A DNA stretch of 64,000 bases from Ustilaginoidea virens (lineage: Eukaryota; Ascomycota; Sordariomycetes; Hypocreales; Clavicipitaceae): NCBI RefSeq assembly GCF_000687475.1, contig NC_057317.1:5084501-5148500 (forward strand), read 5' to 3'. This document shows positions 10,608 through 22,200 of the stretch, one piece after another (position 1 is the stretch's first letter; every line of letters begins with the position of its first letter). Under the pieces are notes generated by a model. The model made no database searches and had not been told where the DNA came from. It worked only from the letters and a program-made list of their open reading frames with translations. A program made the translations under genes and the position numbers.

Positions 10608-12625
10608 GGCGACCGGACAATTATGGTGCGGACGTGCTCAACAGAGCCAACACCTCATGTACTCCGTAGGGTACCTCTAGTTGACGCGCATCCCATGACC
10701 TTCGACGGGCCGTCAGGCACACGAGCCAGCTGGGTGTGCTACCGTACCTGGCACCTGCCACTCGGACCAGACAGCGCCACGCGGAGCATGGTTCTTTCTG
10801 GTATGCTGTAGGCTGATAGATGATCCCTGATTCAGCTTTTGGCCTGCCGAATCTTGATTCGATCCGAAGCCCCAATCAACCCTGGAAATCGCTTTGCTTA
10901 CGGAAATATGGAGTGTACGTACTGCGGACAGACTTGCGCTGAATTGCTAGGCAGACCCCACGTACGATACGATGTGCCAGATTGTATATACTTCGTGTCC
11001 AGGCTTCAACCAGGCCGGCTTCCAACCATGCCTCGTCTCGTCTCGTCTCATCCGATCTGGTGCGCTTTTCACCCAGCCAGGTCAGGTGCTGTCTTTGGAT
11101 TGAAAAGGCACAGAACGGCATAAATGGTATGACTTGCTGACGATAATTAACTGCAGTCCGGACTCTGTACGCTCGAGCCTCGGATCAACTCCAAAGACAG
11201 CTCCTATTTGGTACCCATCGGAAACCGTCCCGGAGTATGCATCGCATCACACATGGCCCATGAGCGCCTGAATCGATCCAGCCGCTCCGCGGAAACTACC
11301 TTGCCACATCTCTCAACTAATCACAGCGCCATCCCTGCTCAACACTTGCTCCCTCTTCCCGAAAACTCCCCGGGAAATCTTACTGCCAGAGAGGATGTAG
11401 ATGGCTTTGCAGCTGACAACTAGCAACAGATGAATCATAGCATCACTCACTTCCAGCAAGGCGCAGAGACGGCATAGACACAAGATATAGTTCTGCAGCT
11501 GCAGAGTCTACACTGAGCACAAGTTGAGGCAGAGATTTTCCCGCAGAAATAAATCTGATATATTGATGTTGAACTCTGAGTTCAAAACCTGCAAGCAACG
11601 ATATCAACATCAAAAAGCAGATGCAGCCACAAACAAGCGGCTAACAATGAAGACTGGAATCGTCTGGCTTAGGATTCTTTTGACCTGTTTTGTGATTCGC
11701 CCTCTTCCGACGGCGATAATTGTCAAGACTGGTTGCGGGTATTAAGTGGGGAGACAGATTCTTTATGAAAGGCGAGGATGGAGAAAATCCCTTGATGCGA
11801 TCCTCACATTGTTGCAAGCAAGCGGTTCAGGCGCCCAGGATAGGTGAGCAAAATGAACTTGGGCTGGAGGCTCCTTGGGACGATCCTCCAGTCCATCAAT
11901 GGCCTCGAGCCCATGCAGGGATTGTTAATCCCTACCAGGATCGATCTATCATAACTTGGGGATCATTGTCTTTCTTGAGCCGTCACCGGAACTTGACGAA
12001 CGCGCATTGGGGGGCACTTGAGTACTAACTTGATAGAACAAGCCAGGTAGCCTTTTACCCCGTCCTGTTCATGGGTGATGATGGACAGCAAGCGTCGGTC
12101 CATAGGTTGCACCGGCCCTGCCCCAGGGTTAGAGGAAATCGAGACATCATTCCTCTCAGTTTATAGTGGTTCACGGCGATTAGACGTCATCATCGACAAC
12201 ATCGCCAATGGCGCTGTTCACGGACTCCGACAGCGGATTGATGTCCGCGTAAGCCTTGATAATTGTGAATCTGTAGCAAACTTCACACTTGTAGGCCGCC
12301 AGATTGTTGGTCTGACTAGTGCCACGTCAAACTCAGCAAACAGTCGCAGTCATGAATGGCTCTTTCCCGGCGGGAAACAAACAACACCAAATCGTCTATT
12401 AGCTCGAATGTTTCCCGTCTCAACTGTCTTTCCGAACGTCTCCTCAATCATTCCGTTTCTCATCACGGGCTTTCGAGATATCCAGCTCGTCTGTCCGCTT
12501 CGCAATATTGACCTTTGAGCTGTATATTCAGCCTGCGGTTTGTCCCGCCGAAACAGCACCGCTGAGAGGGTTTAGGAAAAAGAAGCCCAAATCTCTCGCC
12601 TTTACTCGAAGGTTCGCTGTACCTG

Positions 12626-13728
12626 ATGCCAACGAGCATGGGCTCTGTATCACAACATGTTCCCTCCCCAAACATATGTGGCTGGGTAGAAGGAAACGCC
12701 AGTAAGCACCAGATTCATGCGCTCAGCATTACCAAAGACGAGAAATGTCAACTAATGATTGCGCTGGTAGAGTACCCTTTGACATGCCTGCCGGGCCAGC
12801 GCTGCGCCAAAGACGTCACGAACCACCTTGTCGGATGCTGCTGGACCACAACAAGTGGAGTTTGTACCCTTCCGACAACATGTCTAGACAAAGAGTCAGG
12901 ATTCGGTGACGGCTGGAGCAACGAGAGCGCGTCAGCTATGATTTGGTATGTGTGCGCCAGGACTTGTTGGGTCCCGGTCGTCTGAATATCTTTCTGAGAA
13001 ACAACAAGAGCTAACAGGAAATGACTAGTGCTGGTTCTGCATCTCCGTATTGCAAGACGAACGTGTTCGGGGGAGACTCAAATATAGAGGGTTATTCTTT
13101 ATACGTGTGTGATTCTGATACACGACCCGAGACCGTTTATCGATTTACCACGACGTCGTCAGCAAGAGAGGATCTGCCGACACTAAGTCCCATCTCCTCC
13201 TTCAGTACCAGCTCGACAGCGTTAGAAAAGACCACGGGAGGGCAAACTTCGACCCTTGGTACCAATACAGCCATCGCATCCTCGGCGACATCCCCGGCGA
13301 CTGATTCCCTTCCAAACATGGTGACGCCGCCGCCGCCGCCGCCGCCGCCGCCCTCAAGCCTCATACAGTCAAGCACCAGCCTTGCCGCAACGACGAAATC
13401 GGAATCCCCATCCTTTCCAGCATCACCCACTTCCATCGCGGGCGTGGTTTTGGGTGCAGTCGGTCCGTATAGTCCTTTCGGTGTTGGAAAATGTCTGATA
13501 TGGCAATTCGATTCGTTCCGGTCAGGTTCTGATGTGATTTGGTTCTCTATAGCGGCCATGGCTATGATGTCGGCATGCTTCTACGCCGTTCACCATTGCA
13601 TCAAAGGTCGAAAACGACGGAATCATAGAGTGCGTGAATCGCGTGTCAGAACTTCTCATGATCCGAGGACTGGTAACGCGCGCCATAATCAACAAGCCAT
13701 AGAACTCGTAAACAGGTCGAGACGGTAA
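12626..13728 (+). CDS. single-pass surface protein with Cys-rich ectodomain, N terminus unresolved
   Basis: Best model: exons 12626-12701, 12771-12945, 13029-13462 and 13553-13728 (286 residues; phases agree). It has a Cys-rich ectodomain (NICGWVEG, LTCLPGQRCA, GCCWTTTSGVCTLPTTC, ICAGSASPYC), a long Ser/Thr-rich stalk with a nine-proline run from CCG repeats (about 13326-13352), one membrane segment (AGVVLGAV joined to AAMAMMSACFYAVHH) and a basic stop-transfer KGRKRR. Introns 1 (69 nt) and 3 (90 nt) are multiples of three, so they could also be read through. Removal of intron 3 gives the typical fungal GVVLGAVAA transmembrane start, which is why I favour it. No signal peptide is present from the Met at 12626, so an upstream exon is probably missing; the frame is open back to 12566. 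The architecture is common among fungal wall or surface sensors, but the ligand is unknown. Confidence 0.6.
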
Positions 13729-13905
13729 GCGAAAGCCATGTTGACTGCTGCCCCTGCCTCAAGCGATTAACTGTGAGCGGGTACGATTCACATGTATTAA
13801 GCAGCTCAATTTGATGTAGGTATGGACAGCAATATTCTTGGAATCTCTTTTCATCTTGACACCCATGCATGAAATGCCAAGCGCGTCCCACGTGCCGCTT
13901 TCCTC

Positions 13906-15253
13906 TCATAGTCGACTGTTGATCTTGTCAGTGGTGTGGCAAATCCGCAAACGGGGGATCAAATGGTCCACTGCCAAAGTATTCAAATAGGCCGGGCCAA
14001 GCTGATTCAAGCTCGTGACTCCACACATTTTCATTGTTGTCTCTAGCTCGTCGCGCAAAACTATGTAGACGAAAGTAAAGTCATGTCTGGTTAGCCTTGG
14101 ACCACGTTGTCGCGCGACCGCCGGTAGCGCACTTACTATCAAAATAGCGAAGCACGCCTTCCTTGCCGTAATTTGCCGCGTAGAGCGGACCACGTCCCAC
14201 GCCAACAGCTCTGGCGCCTAGACAGAGAGCCTTGAAAATATCCGTTCCACGTCTTATGCCGCCGTCAACGTAGACCTCCATTGCCTTGAAGACTTGCGGG
14301 ACATTCCTCGCAAGCTCCAAGAGCACAAGGATGCTCGCAGGCGCTGTGTCCAGGCTCCTCCCACCGTGGTTTGAAATGACAATCGCATCCATACCCGCTT
14401 CCATAGCCATGACGGCATCTTCGCTGGTTTGTATGCCCTTGAGGACGATGGGGAGTCCCGGCACGCAACTTCTTATCCAAGGTATATCGCCCCAAGACAG
14501 CGAAGCGTCGATGAAGCCACCCATTGTTCGGCCCCACGAACTCCCTTTGTGGTCACTGCCCGCAGTGGCGCCAGAAAGAGGAGAAGATATCGCCACGTCG
14601 GGACTTGTTCGCTCGTCGAGTTCCCTCTTACCAGGAACGGGTGCGTCAATGGTCAGGAAGATGGCTTTGACGCCGCTGCGCTGGGCGGCCTGGAGCAATT
14701 CGCGAGACCGATTCCGGTTCTTGTCCATGTACAGCTGGAAGAAGATGGGCACGTCGCAGGCCCGCGGCGAGGGGTGCTCCTCGACAGCCGCGACGATTTC
14801 GCCGAGGGGATAGCTGGCGCTGGTCGAGATGCACTGCGCCACGCCAGACGCCTTGCAGGCTCTGCCGATGTCCTTTTCACCCTGTGCGTGCACAAGGTGC
14901 GCCATGGCAACTGGGCTGCAGAACAGGGGAAGGCGGAGGTTCTGGCCCAGCATCGAGACGGACGTGTCTACCCGGGAGACATCGCGGAGCGCACGAGGCC
15001 GCAGAGCGATGTCGGCGAAAGCCGTGCGGTTCCTTTCCTTGGTGTGGAGGTCCGCAGCCGCAGACGAGATGAAAGCCCATGTTTTGGGGGACAGCGTTTG
15101 GTAGGCAACGGCCTCGAAGTCGTAGGTGGATATGATTGACGAGATGGGCGGTTTTGGCCCTGTGGACGGGGAAGCGAGGGGTGACGACTTGGCTTCGAGC
15201 GTTGATGAGGGAAGTTGATTGTTTCGGCTGGTGTCGTTGATGTCGAAAGTCAT
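13906..15253 (-). CDS. FMN-dependent alpha-hydroxy-acid oxidase/dehydrogenase family protein
   Basis: Belongs to the glycolate oxidase / lactate dehydrogenase (cytochrome b2 flavin domain) family, which oxidises 2-hydroxy acids using FMN. Exons are 14137-15253 and 13906-14060, with a 76-nt intron (GTAAGT...TAG) that joins RYFD to ILRDELETTM. I start at ATG 15253 (CACCATGAC context). Upstream codons are open to 15337 but begin with TTG. Visible family motifs: RPRALRDVS, FFQLYMDK, LTIDAP, IVLKGI, catalytic ISNHGGRSLD (His and Arg present), and the FMN phosphate-binding VDGGIRRGTDIFKALCLGA. No cytochrome b5 domain, no obvious peroxisomal tail (ends NSRL) and no membrane segment. The position equivalent to Tyr24 of spinach glycolate oxidase is Phe (WAFISSAA), so substrate handling may differ. 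Convergent with the surface-protein gene, 177 bp between stops. Confidence 0.9.
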
Positions 15254-15658
15254 GGTGAGAGAAGTGGTCTGGTGTGGGGGAGCAGCCAAAGACCAGCAAG
15301 AGGTAGGCAGTGCTACATGTATCTCTTGTCTGGCCAACGCCTTCGGTGGGCATTAGTCCGAGGATTGGCTGGCCAGTGGAGTCGCCGATGTCGGCCTGAC
15401 AATCATCGTGGGCGCCGCGTCGCGTCCACGGTTTGTCTTGTCTGTACGGATGCTCTTGTGACGATTCCAAGAAACCGGGCGCCTATATCTCAACGCAAGT
15501 TGGGACCTGCAGAACCCCGGCCGAGCTGTGGACTCCCCCGAACCAGCATGCGGAACTACACCAAGGCCACGTTATCGCCTCGAATCAGCCAAGTTGACTT
15601 GGTCTGATCGTCGCCTCGTGCGAATCTCCCGAATCTATCGAGCTGCCGCACCGACCAC

Positions 15659-17213
15659 TCATGTACCGTACCTCGGCCGGCTTCCTGACACAGGCTGGTG
15701 GCCGGGTTTGCCGATTCGCCGCCTCCTTGGCAGCTCCCTCCATCCGTGCCGACGAAATAAAGGCTCGACTTGATGCCTCCAGAGGCAGTTCATGCCTTCC
15801 CAGCCGACGCGACACTTTTTTGGCCCTCGACAAGCTCCATCCCCGGAGCCGGCGCTCCTGCCCGACTGGCCCGTCTGTTTGCAGCGACTCCATCGGGCCT
15901 TGTGTGGACTGCTGTTGCGCGACTTGCTCACCGGGTTCGGATGGCGGCCTCGTTGCGCGTCTCTGCCCGAATTGGCAATGTACAGGTTGCCGTGCAGTGC
16001 GCATGGCCGTGCGTTGTCTTGGCAGCCGACGATGATCTTGGCGCCCTGGCCCGAATCTCGCCATGCCACGTTCGATCGCGAAGGAGCCCCCAAACCCCAA
16101 AAGCACAGGAAGAAGCAGATAGCGAAGCCCAAGAGACTGACAGCCACGACAGCCACGACAGCATGACAAAAGACACCTTGGCATGCGAAGAATTCCCGAT
16201 GAAAATAATCGGCACGCGTGCCCGCGGCCACAGATGCAAGGAAGGCCTCGTCTGCCCTTGGAACCAGCACCGATGCATCCGCCGGACAAGCCAGTCGGAC
16301 GGCCCTGTCCACCGATGACGACGCTTCCGCCCCCCGGAGATTCCCAGGAACAAGAAGCAGTGCTGCCAGGATTCCGGGCAAGCCCGACGATTCGGAGCAA
16401 GGGCCCATGAGTGAATGCACCTCTGCGACTGCCTCGGGCGCCGAGAGCTCCCCCGCCGCTGGTCGCTCAACTGGCGCGGGCGACGGCTCTGCACGAGCGG
16501 AAAGCTCAGACCCTTCCTCGCACCACCGGGACGCTTTGCGAAGATTTCTCGCCGAGGGCCGTGAAGAAACCATGGATGGGGTAATCCTTCGCGGACTGAC
16601 GTCGGCAAACTCGCTTCATCGCGGGGATGACGAAGCCACTGCGCGCTGGCATGGCCAGAGCGGACCATGCTGAGAATAAGACAAGCAAAGCAAAATATGC
16701 GGCTTCGGGAATCACGAATTCTCCGTCAAAGCAAGATCGCCCTTGCTGCGCAGCTCAACCCCCCAGAATCGACCGCAGCGGAAATGCCGACAGAATGACG
16801 AAGAAAACGAAGGAGCAAAGACGGGCACCGCACGACAGCTCACCTGGCCCAAGAGCCTTTTCGGATCCGCTCACTGATGATCTCGCCATGAAAATTCGCT
16901 CAAGGACGAGCACCTGGTTCGGCAGCGGTGTCTCTGCACCAGCATCTATCCTGCCTTTTACGCGCCGAGGATTCGCGTCGAACCAGATAACCCCTGAAGC
17001 AAGGTAATTCCGCCTCAACCGCTGAAGCAAGGCGAATTGCGAAACACTCGCGTCCGTCGACAGCAAGTACGAGCCCAACCGCTGGCTAGAGACGCAAGCC
17101 GAATTCTGCGATCCCCCAGGCGAAAAATGCATCAGCGGAGATCGGGTCGCAATAAGACCGAGTTGAAAAAGAAGGGGCGGGCGAGGAAACGGACAGAATA
17201 TCTTGCCGTTCAA
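15659..17213 (-). pseudogene. possible decayed or mis-modelled membrane-protein gene
   Basis: On the minus strand two long frames follow each other: 17213-16755 (ends TGA, then stays open in the same frame to 16506) and 16573-15659 (304 codons from ATG). They contain hydrophobic segments: LCSFVFFVILSAFPL (about 16790), AAYFALLVLFSAWSAL (about 16690) and CHAVVAVVAVSLLGFAICFF (about 16130). A gene with introns or one broken by a stop is possible, but I recognise no family. The region is GC-rich, so several frames are open by chance on both strands. Weak call, recorded so that the stretch is not read as empty. Confidence 0.2.
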
Positions 17214-18181
17214 GGGGGCCCGCGAGACGTGAGGAATCTTTCATGTGCCGTTCTGGTCGCTGCATGTTCCAAATGAGCAGAGCAAGCGGAAGCATACCGG
17301 AGAGCTTCGGGAACAAGACGGAAAAAATCTGGCGTTGCTTGAGAGAATCCCCGAAAAATAAACCTGTTGATGGTCCTGCTGCATGGCGGTTTTGAACGCA
17401 AGATTGTGGTATAAACTAAACTTCCATCCCCAGGCGCACAACTGATGAAAGCTTCCATCTTGGCACAAATAATCGTAAATAGATAAATGATTAACTAGTA
17501 GTAATTATGGATTAAAATACAGGACGTCGCAGTCCCCCGAGCATATCATGTATGCCTGGGATACGCTGAGACAGAAGTATCTAATATTTACTTGGTAACT
17601 CCATCGAGGCTGCGAATGCCACCGTGAAATGCAACATCAACATGACCGCCCATACATCCTTGAATAGTATGAAAACACAGAGGGCTTGCTTTCCCAACCG
17701 GGGTAAAAATGATCCTGGAAATGCGATTTGTACTCCAGGCTTTGCACTGCACCGGCCCTTGATGAAGCCTGATCCAATGTACATGTACAATGTCGTAGTG
17801 ACATAAAAACAAATGACCATGGGATATGCAGAAAACACAACGGTGAAAGGGCTATTTTCCGTCCTCGCTCCACTCCACTCCAATTATGGCCCATCAACTG
17901 AAAGATAGTCGTCGTGTCTGTGTAGACACTGGTGCAGTGTCCAATTACAGTTCGCCGTCGTCGAGGCAACACTCATGCATCCTTGAAACATCCTGGCGGT
18001 ATCCATATTTCGATTTTTTCTTCTCGTGTAAATTGCCATTTTCTGTTATTGTAAGTCATCCACATTCCAAAGTGATTCTGTGGCGGAGGCTCCAAGATTC
18101 GCGCCGCGTTCATATCCTGGTTGTTTTCGTGCTCTTAACAGAACAAAAGGCTCAATCGCTTAAAGAACACGCCGGTTAACA
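17214..18181. other. intergenic, no gene seen
   Basis: No frame with coding character. This is the 3' flank of the 14-3-3 gene. It includes AT-richer DNA around 17470-17590 and 18000-18060 that may hold polyadenylation signals on the minus strand. Nothing else is recognisable. Confidence 0.4.
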
Positions 18182-19123
18182 TCATATGGCGTTTTCCATG
18201 CCAGGTGGGTGCGTTTGTGTTTCTTTGGGTAGAAGCACTTGGCTGGATCCTGGACCTTTGCCGAGCAATGTGTTGTTTGAGGATGCCAACCCCCGTTTCA
18301 TCATCTTTCCGAGAACGGTGACTAGTTCGCATGCATCGTGGAACATGTCGTCGTCCATGCCCTCAGTAGCATCGTAAACCTCGGCTATGGTGTCTTTCGC
18401 CAGCTTCCGGCTCGCATCAGCGTCATGGACGCACTCATAAAGAAAGGCGGCGTATTCAGTCTTGACAGATAGCCGCAACGAATGGGAGCCCCAGAGTAAC
18501 TCATCCGCAAGCTTGACTGCTTCCGCGAAGTGTCGGTGTGCTGTCGGGAGAAAGTCATCTTCTGGTAACAAGAATGACGGCGGCAGTAACGCCACGTGAG
18601 CTTCGAATCCCGGTGGTGGGCCGACCGGGCCGCCTTCTAGAGGATGAGTAGGTTGGACGGATGATGACCTGGAGATGATATCCCCCTCCGATGCTTCAGC
18701 TCTGCTAGCTTCTGCCTGTGCCACAGAAGCAAAGGTGGCCTCTCTTGCCTCTGGTGTCCAGCTGGCCATGTCGGAAACAGGAGGCTGGTTATGGAACAGA
18801 ACAAAGATGTGGTGGAAACTGGCACGCAACTTATAGGCCAGGACCTTCAACTCGACGTAATTTCCAACCATGGGGATGACGTACTGCTGCAGCATGACCA
18901 GTCCTTCACGAGAAAGCCATATTATATGCAATACGCGCTTGAGGTATATGGTTGATGTAGAGGGGTCGGGTTTTTTGGCTCTTTTGGCGGCGATGAGCTG
19001 CTCGGCAAGATTGAGTGAAAGGCCCAGGATTTTGAAGAGCATAGAGGAAAGAAGAGGATTATCTTGCTCAACAGCTTTGGCAAGCCTGCCCAGGAACTTC
19101 TGGTCGACCTCGGATGACGCCAT
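18182..19123 (-). CDS. divergent 14-3-3 family protein
   Basis: 14-3-3 proteins are all-helical dimers that bind phosphoserine/phosphothreonine partners. Minimal model: ATG at 19123 (MASSEVDQKFLGRLAKAVEQ) to TGA at 18182, 313 residues. Family-like blocks: the N-terminal dimerisation helices, IIWLSREGLVMLQQYVIP, a YVELKVLAYKLRASF helix, and the C-terminal part with HFAEAVKLADELL, SHSLRLSVKTEYAAFLYE and ASRKLAKDTIAEVYDATEG. The YDDAMD and LAFNFSVFYYE signatures of canonical 14-3-3 are not exact, and a Ser/Pro-rich insert (about residues 130-190) is unusual, so this is the divergent fungal branch, not the BMH1/2 orthologue. The frame stays open upstream to 19252, directly after a T-tract plus TAG that looks like a splice acceptor. 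A 43-codon extension plus an upstream exon is therefore possible. Confidence 0.85.
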   Translation of the reverse strand: MASSEVDQKFLGRLAKAVEQDNPLLSSMLFKILGLSLNLAEQLIAAKRAKKPDPSTSTIYLKRVLHIIWLSREGLVMLQQYVIPMVGNYVELKVLAYKLRASFHHIFVLFHNQPPVSDMASWTPEAREATFASVAQAEASRAEASEGDIISRSSSVQPTHPLEGGPVGPPPGFEAHVALLPPSFLLPEDDFLPTAHRHFAEAVKLADELLWGSHSLRLSVKTEYAAFLYECVHDADASRKLAKDTIAEVYDATEGMDDDMFHDACELVTVLGKMMKRGLASSNNTLLGKGPGSSQVLLPKETQTHPPGMENAI

Positions 19124-19252
19124 CCAGTCCGGTTTCTGCACAACTGGCCCCTGTTGGACCCCAACGTACGGCTGTTTGCCTTTGACGCTCCGGGGCCGAC
19201 CTGATTCAAGAGGAGGATTGCGGGAGACAGATTCAGAACTCTCCGTAAGTTT

Positions 19253-19284
19253 CTAGAAAAAAAAAAAAAAAAAAAAAAAAAAAA
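19253..19284 (-). promoter_or_regulatory. candidate splice acceptor with 28-nt T tract upstream of the 14-3-3 frame
   Basis: On the minus strand an uninterrupted run of 28 T (19257-19284) ends in CTAG (19256-19253), followed at once by 43 open codons in frame with the 14-3-3 protein (…RPRSVKGKQPYVGV…). The TAG is itself an in-frame stop, so the extension is used only if splicing occurs here. A homopolymer of this length is also prone to sequencing error. Confidence 0.4.
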
Positions 19285-22200
19285 GCGAGAAGTGGTTAGC
19301 AGTGGTTAGCAGCAAACGCGACCATGATTGAACTATTGATGGAGACCCGAGAACAACGGCCTCGCATGACTGCAGACACGGGTTTAACCTGATGTCCACA
19401 GAATCGGAGGTAGAACCACGAAAGCTGGAAGACGGGCCACAAGGTCTTGACAGCTGGCGGAGCGTGATTGGATCCCAATGATGAATGGAGTAGACCACGA
19501 CTGATTACTGCCAGTAATGCTGGGGAAGATGGACCTTTCGCAGAATGGCTCTAGCATTTAGAGGTCGGGTCAAACAAAGGATGAGTGGATTGGGCAATTC
19601 TGACAACACTACAGCCGCTTGGTATCAACGAGCGCGACTTGCAGAGTGTGAAGCTCCCAGTGAGCCCTGGTGATGACTTGCAGAGCAGGCTGCCGGAATG
19701 TACCCCGGAAATGATCTTGCCGGGCTCAAGTGAGCATGGCAAGTCTGCAGGAGGAACGATTGAAGGATGATGAGATACCAAAGGAGAGTTCGAGAACAAC
19801 CCCGGCAAACTGGGCTTTCAGTGTTGTGTGGGAATTGGCAGGCTCCAAGCTGTGACTAGCCACAATCCTGGTTGTCAGAGCTTCCTCCTGCTAAGAAGGT
19901 GCATATGGGACCCTCTCTCTGATCGTGGTGGGCAGAAGGACGACGGGATGGCGGGATGGCGGGATGGCGGGCTTCCGAACCTGGCAGGAACAATGACGGG
20001 CAAACGATGACTAGTGGGCAGGGACAATCAATTTGACGAGCGAAGGCTCGTGGACATCCCCTGTCCAAGCCCCTGGTCAATGCCTGGTTATAAACTTGCT
20101 CGTTATTACCAGGGGGTGCCGAGGGCGGTGAAGAGAAGTAAGAACGAAAAGAAGTGTGAATAGCTGGAGTTCGTGTCCCAAGGTAAAAGTTCGACGAGGG
20201 AAAAAGAGAGACAATGATGTGTATCCATTGACGGAAAAGGGGAATGGCGCCCATGTCCCGGCATCGGTTCATCAACACCCCCAAGCCGAGAAGCCAGTCG
20301 CATGGTCAGTCGTGTCAGTCATGTCCCTACAGAAATCGACGCTTTCAGCATCAGTCATGGCCCATGGGGCCAGCACAAAGAAATACCGCACGCATCTAGA
20401 CTTCAGGCTGGGAAAACGCAAGATGACGACGAAATCAACGAGTGATGGATGCTCTGTGCACCTGAGCGAATGGCCCAAGAAACAATGGCCACCAGGACAG
20501 GTACAAACGCGGAACAGGACTGGATGTACTGTAACCAAGGTTTGTGCGCACCAAGCTCGTAAGGCATCTTGATTATACTCGAGTGGGCTCCCAGAGGCTA
20601 GGGCTCGCGTGGTGCATGCGTAGTGCATGCATAGTTGCATGGGGAATGGCTACGATGGTTGTACTCGTACATTGTAGCCCTTCCGTGAATGCATAATAAT
20701 ACGTACGTGTGGGCGGCGATTGAGGCCATCCAAGTAACGATGCCTTCAAGGGGTCGGTCGGTGGAGGATGGGGCTGGGGGGTTCGTCAAGGACGGAACGG
20801 GGCAGGGCAGTCCAGCCGATGAAATCAGGGGAAGCTGTCTGGTGTTTGTGTTGAAAGTCGGGGGCTGTGGGGTGGGGCAACGCTTGCAGGCCAGACGTGA
20901 TGAAAACGCTTCCGAGACTTACGACTGTGGTGATTCGCGCCATGACTTTGTCCTGGATCCCGAAGCTGTCACGATACAGGGGTGCTCCGTCCCCGCGACG
21001 ATTTCTATGCCGAAGAGTCGAGCCCGAGGGGAGTATACTGTAGTATGTAGGTGCTGGGCAGGCTCCAGCTTCTATATCGGTAGCCCCGTATTCTCTGTCC
21101 TCGGTCTGTGCGAGAAGTCAATGGGGGCCACAGCCAAGAGCGACCATAAAAAAAGAGCCAGGCCGCTCACGCTCAATGGCTTCGGATCGCGTTTCAGAGA
21201 CCGCCAAACAACGGTCTTGGCTGGTCGCAGCTGGGGTGGTAGGGAGCTATCGCCGAGGTTATACAGGTGAGAAAGACGGCTTGGCTCACAGAACCAGACC
21301 CGGCCGAAGGAGGGCCCCGATTCCTGAAAATCAAGCTACCTACCTTGCCTAGGTAGCTATCAAATATCCGAAATCGCGGTGTTCAGAGACTCAGAGAGTA
21401 CCGAGTGTGCGTGGTAGGGGGGATGGAGGGAAGCCGACTGGCGTGACCAAGGTTTGACGAGAGAAGAACTCGTGAGAGTTTTGGCCAGCTTTGTCTTGGA
21501 CCCGGACCCGCAAGAGTAACCCTCGAGGCGGAAAGTCTTCCGGCGCCAAGGGTCGATCGAATCCGTGAGGGGGATTTGAAGAGAATTTGCCTTCAACGTT
21601 GCTTCGAATCCATCGAATGGTTGCACGGGCGGTAACTACGTACGTACAGAGGACAGGACAGGCTGTCTGTCAGGCAGCGGTTTGCGTCTTTGCCCTCTTG
21701 CCGCTTCGCGGGATGAGATGGATATGCGGCATGGACTTACCTAGGTACCCGAGTAGGTTCCTGGTGAACCGTGCAAAGGTCAGTCGCAATCAGTCAGGTG
21801 CCTTTCTCGTCATCGAAATCGAACAATGAGATTGCTTGCCAAGAGAAAGTTGAGACAAGATGATACTGATACTCCGTAACAATTAAATTCATAATACCAC
21901 AAGACGCAAGCAGCTCGCATACGCGCAGGCACCCAAGACGAGTGCGTGGGTAACAGGAATAGGGGGCGCGACTTCGCTCGCGTCTGTTGTTTAAGCAAGC
22001 GCAACCGAGATGGTCCAGACGGCGTGGGTCTTGCCATGATTGGTGAGTAGCGAGTACTAATAAGACGCGACGAACCCACCCCCACCCCCCACAGGTTTCC
22101 TTATTAGGTGCTCTGTACTCCGTAGTCAAAATGACTTATGTACCTCACAGAAGGACTCGGTGATATTCTCGGCTAGCCCAGCCCACACATGCCTCCAAAC

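Larger units (their letters stand above)
7685..12625. other. long intergenic tract (about 4.9 kb), no convincing gene
   Basis: No open frame here shows recognisable domains. The tract carries tandem repeats (8932-8959 and 10556-10607), TACTCCGTA at 10660-10668, a truncated TACGGAGCA-type site near 9395, and stretches of CCTA/TAGG steps (for example around 8280-8300 and 9910-9950). A small frame at 11647 encodes a signal-peptide-like sequence (MKTGIVWLRILLTCFVIRP, then LPTA) but stops after 32 residues. It could be a first exon of the downstream surface-protein gene only through an unusually long intron. Possibly promoter DNA or a non-coding transcript unit. Confidence 0.4.

Noticed and set aside
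12075..12518. 147-codon frame upstream of the surface-protein gene
   Set aside because: No recognisable motif, no signal peptide and ends before the conserved Cys-rich exon. Could be chance.
20156..20572. 138-codon frame in the intergenic tract
   Set aside because: Composition like non-coding DNA, no homology that I can name.
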